Assembly (NCBI RefSeq): GCF_026686735.1
Contig: NZ_CP113432.1
Location: 310,001 to 374,000, forward strand
Length of the DNA: 64,000 bases
Source of the DNA: Pseudomonas triclosanedens
GTDB lineage: Bacteria > Pseudomonadota > Gammaproteobacteria > Pseudomonadales > Pseudomonadaceae
Direction of reading: 5' to 3'
Below the pieces are notes generated by a model, which made no database searches, was not told the origin of the DNA, and saw only the letters and a program-made list of their open reading frames with translations. The translations under genes were made by a program, and so were the position numbers. Positions 63,809 to 64,000 of the stretch are shown here, in pieces (the first letter of the stretch is position 1; every line of letters begins with the position of its first letter).

Positions 63809-64000
63809 GTTTTTCCCTCTAGACGCTCCCCGAGTCGGGTGTTAAATTCGGGCACACAACGATTGTTTCGTTGTCCCCTGCAAGCCGTCGCCGACGCACT
63901 TCCTATTCGAATTCCAAGCGATCCTGTCCGTCATCTACGGCACGGCTCTTCAAGCATCACGCTTGTTCCCTTTTCCCCTTTCAGCGTATTTACGTCCCTT
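63809..64000. other. Downstream of trxA; probable leader of rho
   Basis: No gene is seen. By position this should be the promoter and leader of rho, which follows trxA in Pseudomonas, but the coding start is outside the window. Confidence 0.4.

Overview
The window reads as chromosome of a Pseudomonas close to the P. aeruginosa group. The evidence is a right half with the familiar order gabD-gabT / argH / algZ-algR / hemC-hemD-hemX-hemY / dsbB / rsd(algQ) / fklB-type / algP / ABC-F / mscS-like / terC / FTR1 / hemB-ppk / ppx / trxA, with AlgR, HemC, HemB and AlgP matching the P. aeruginosa proteins nearly residue for residue from memory. The species cannot be fixed from this alone. gabDT is not beside argH in PAO1 as I remember it, so a relative rather than P. 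aeruginosa itself is likely.

Bases 1-30362 are an accessory, defence-rich region joined to the core at a tRNA-Arg(CCG) gene (30363-30439, minus strand). From left to right it holds: (a) the end of a type I restriction-modification operon with an RmuC-family protein, hsdM, hsdS and a RloC/PrrC-like anticodon nuclease (1-6811; hsdR is not in the window and is probably further left); (b) a seven-gene operon (7258-19164) made of a TerY-type VWA protein, PP2C phosphatase, Ser/Thr kinase, UPF1-like SF1 helicase, winged-helix/HEPN protein, coiled-coil McrB-type GTPase and McrC/DUF2357-like protein, which fits the class of McrBC relatives called CoCoNuTs coupled to a TerY-P signalling triad; (c) a convergent Fic AMP-transferase gene preceded by a DUF2384-type antitoxin-like gene (19333-21390); (d) a three-gene set with two very large tyrosine-recombinase-like proteins (21974-28005), resembling mobile-island recombinase sets (GInt or Gamma-Mobile-Trio type); (e) a conventional integration module: divergent XRE repressor, AlpA-like excisionase, tyrosine integrase and a small unknown gene, ending next to the tRNA.

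The logic of (a) and (b) is layered immunity. Type I restriction attacks foreign DNA. The RloC-like enzyme and the HEPN protein would attack tRNA or other RNA if restriction fails or DNA breaks accumulate. The VWA/PP2C/kinase triad would switch the GTPase-helicase machine on and off. This is inferred from domains and gene order.

Bases 30363-64000 are ordinary core genome: GABA catabolism, arginine synthesis, the AlgZR two-component system, tetrapyrrole synthesis (hemC, hemD, hemX, hemY, hemB), envelope redox and folding (dsbB, FKBP), sigma-factor control (rsd), histone-like AlgP with seven 39-bp repeats, translation-linked ABC-F, iron uptake, polyphosphate synthesis and breakdown (ppk, ppx convergent), and thioredoxin. 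A damaged second tRNA-Arg(CCG) lies just inside the core (30487-30542), a scar that suggests earlier integration or excision at this site.
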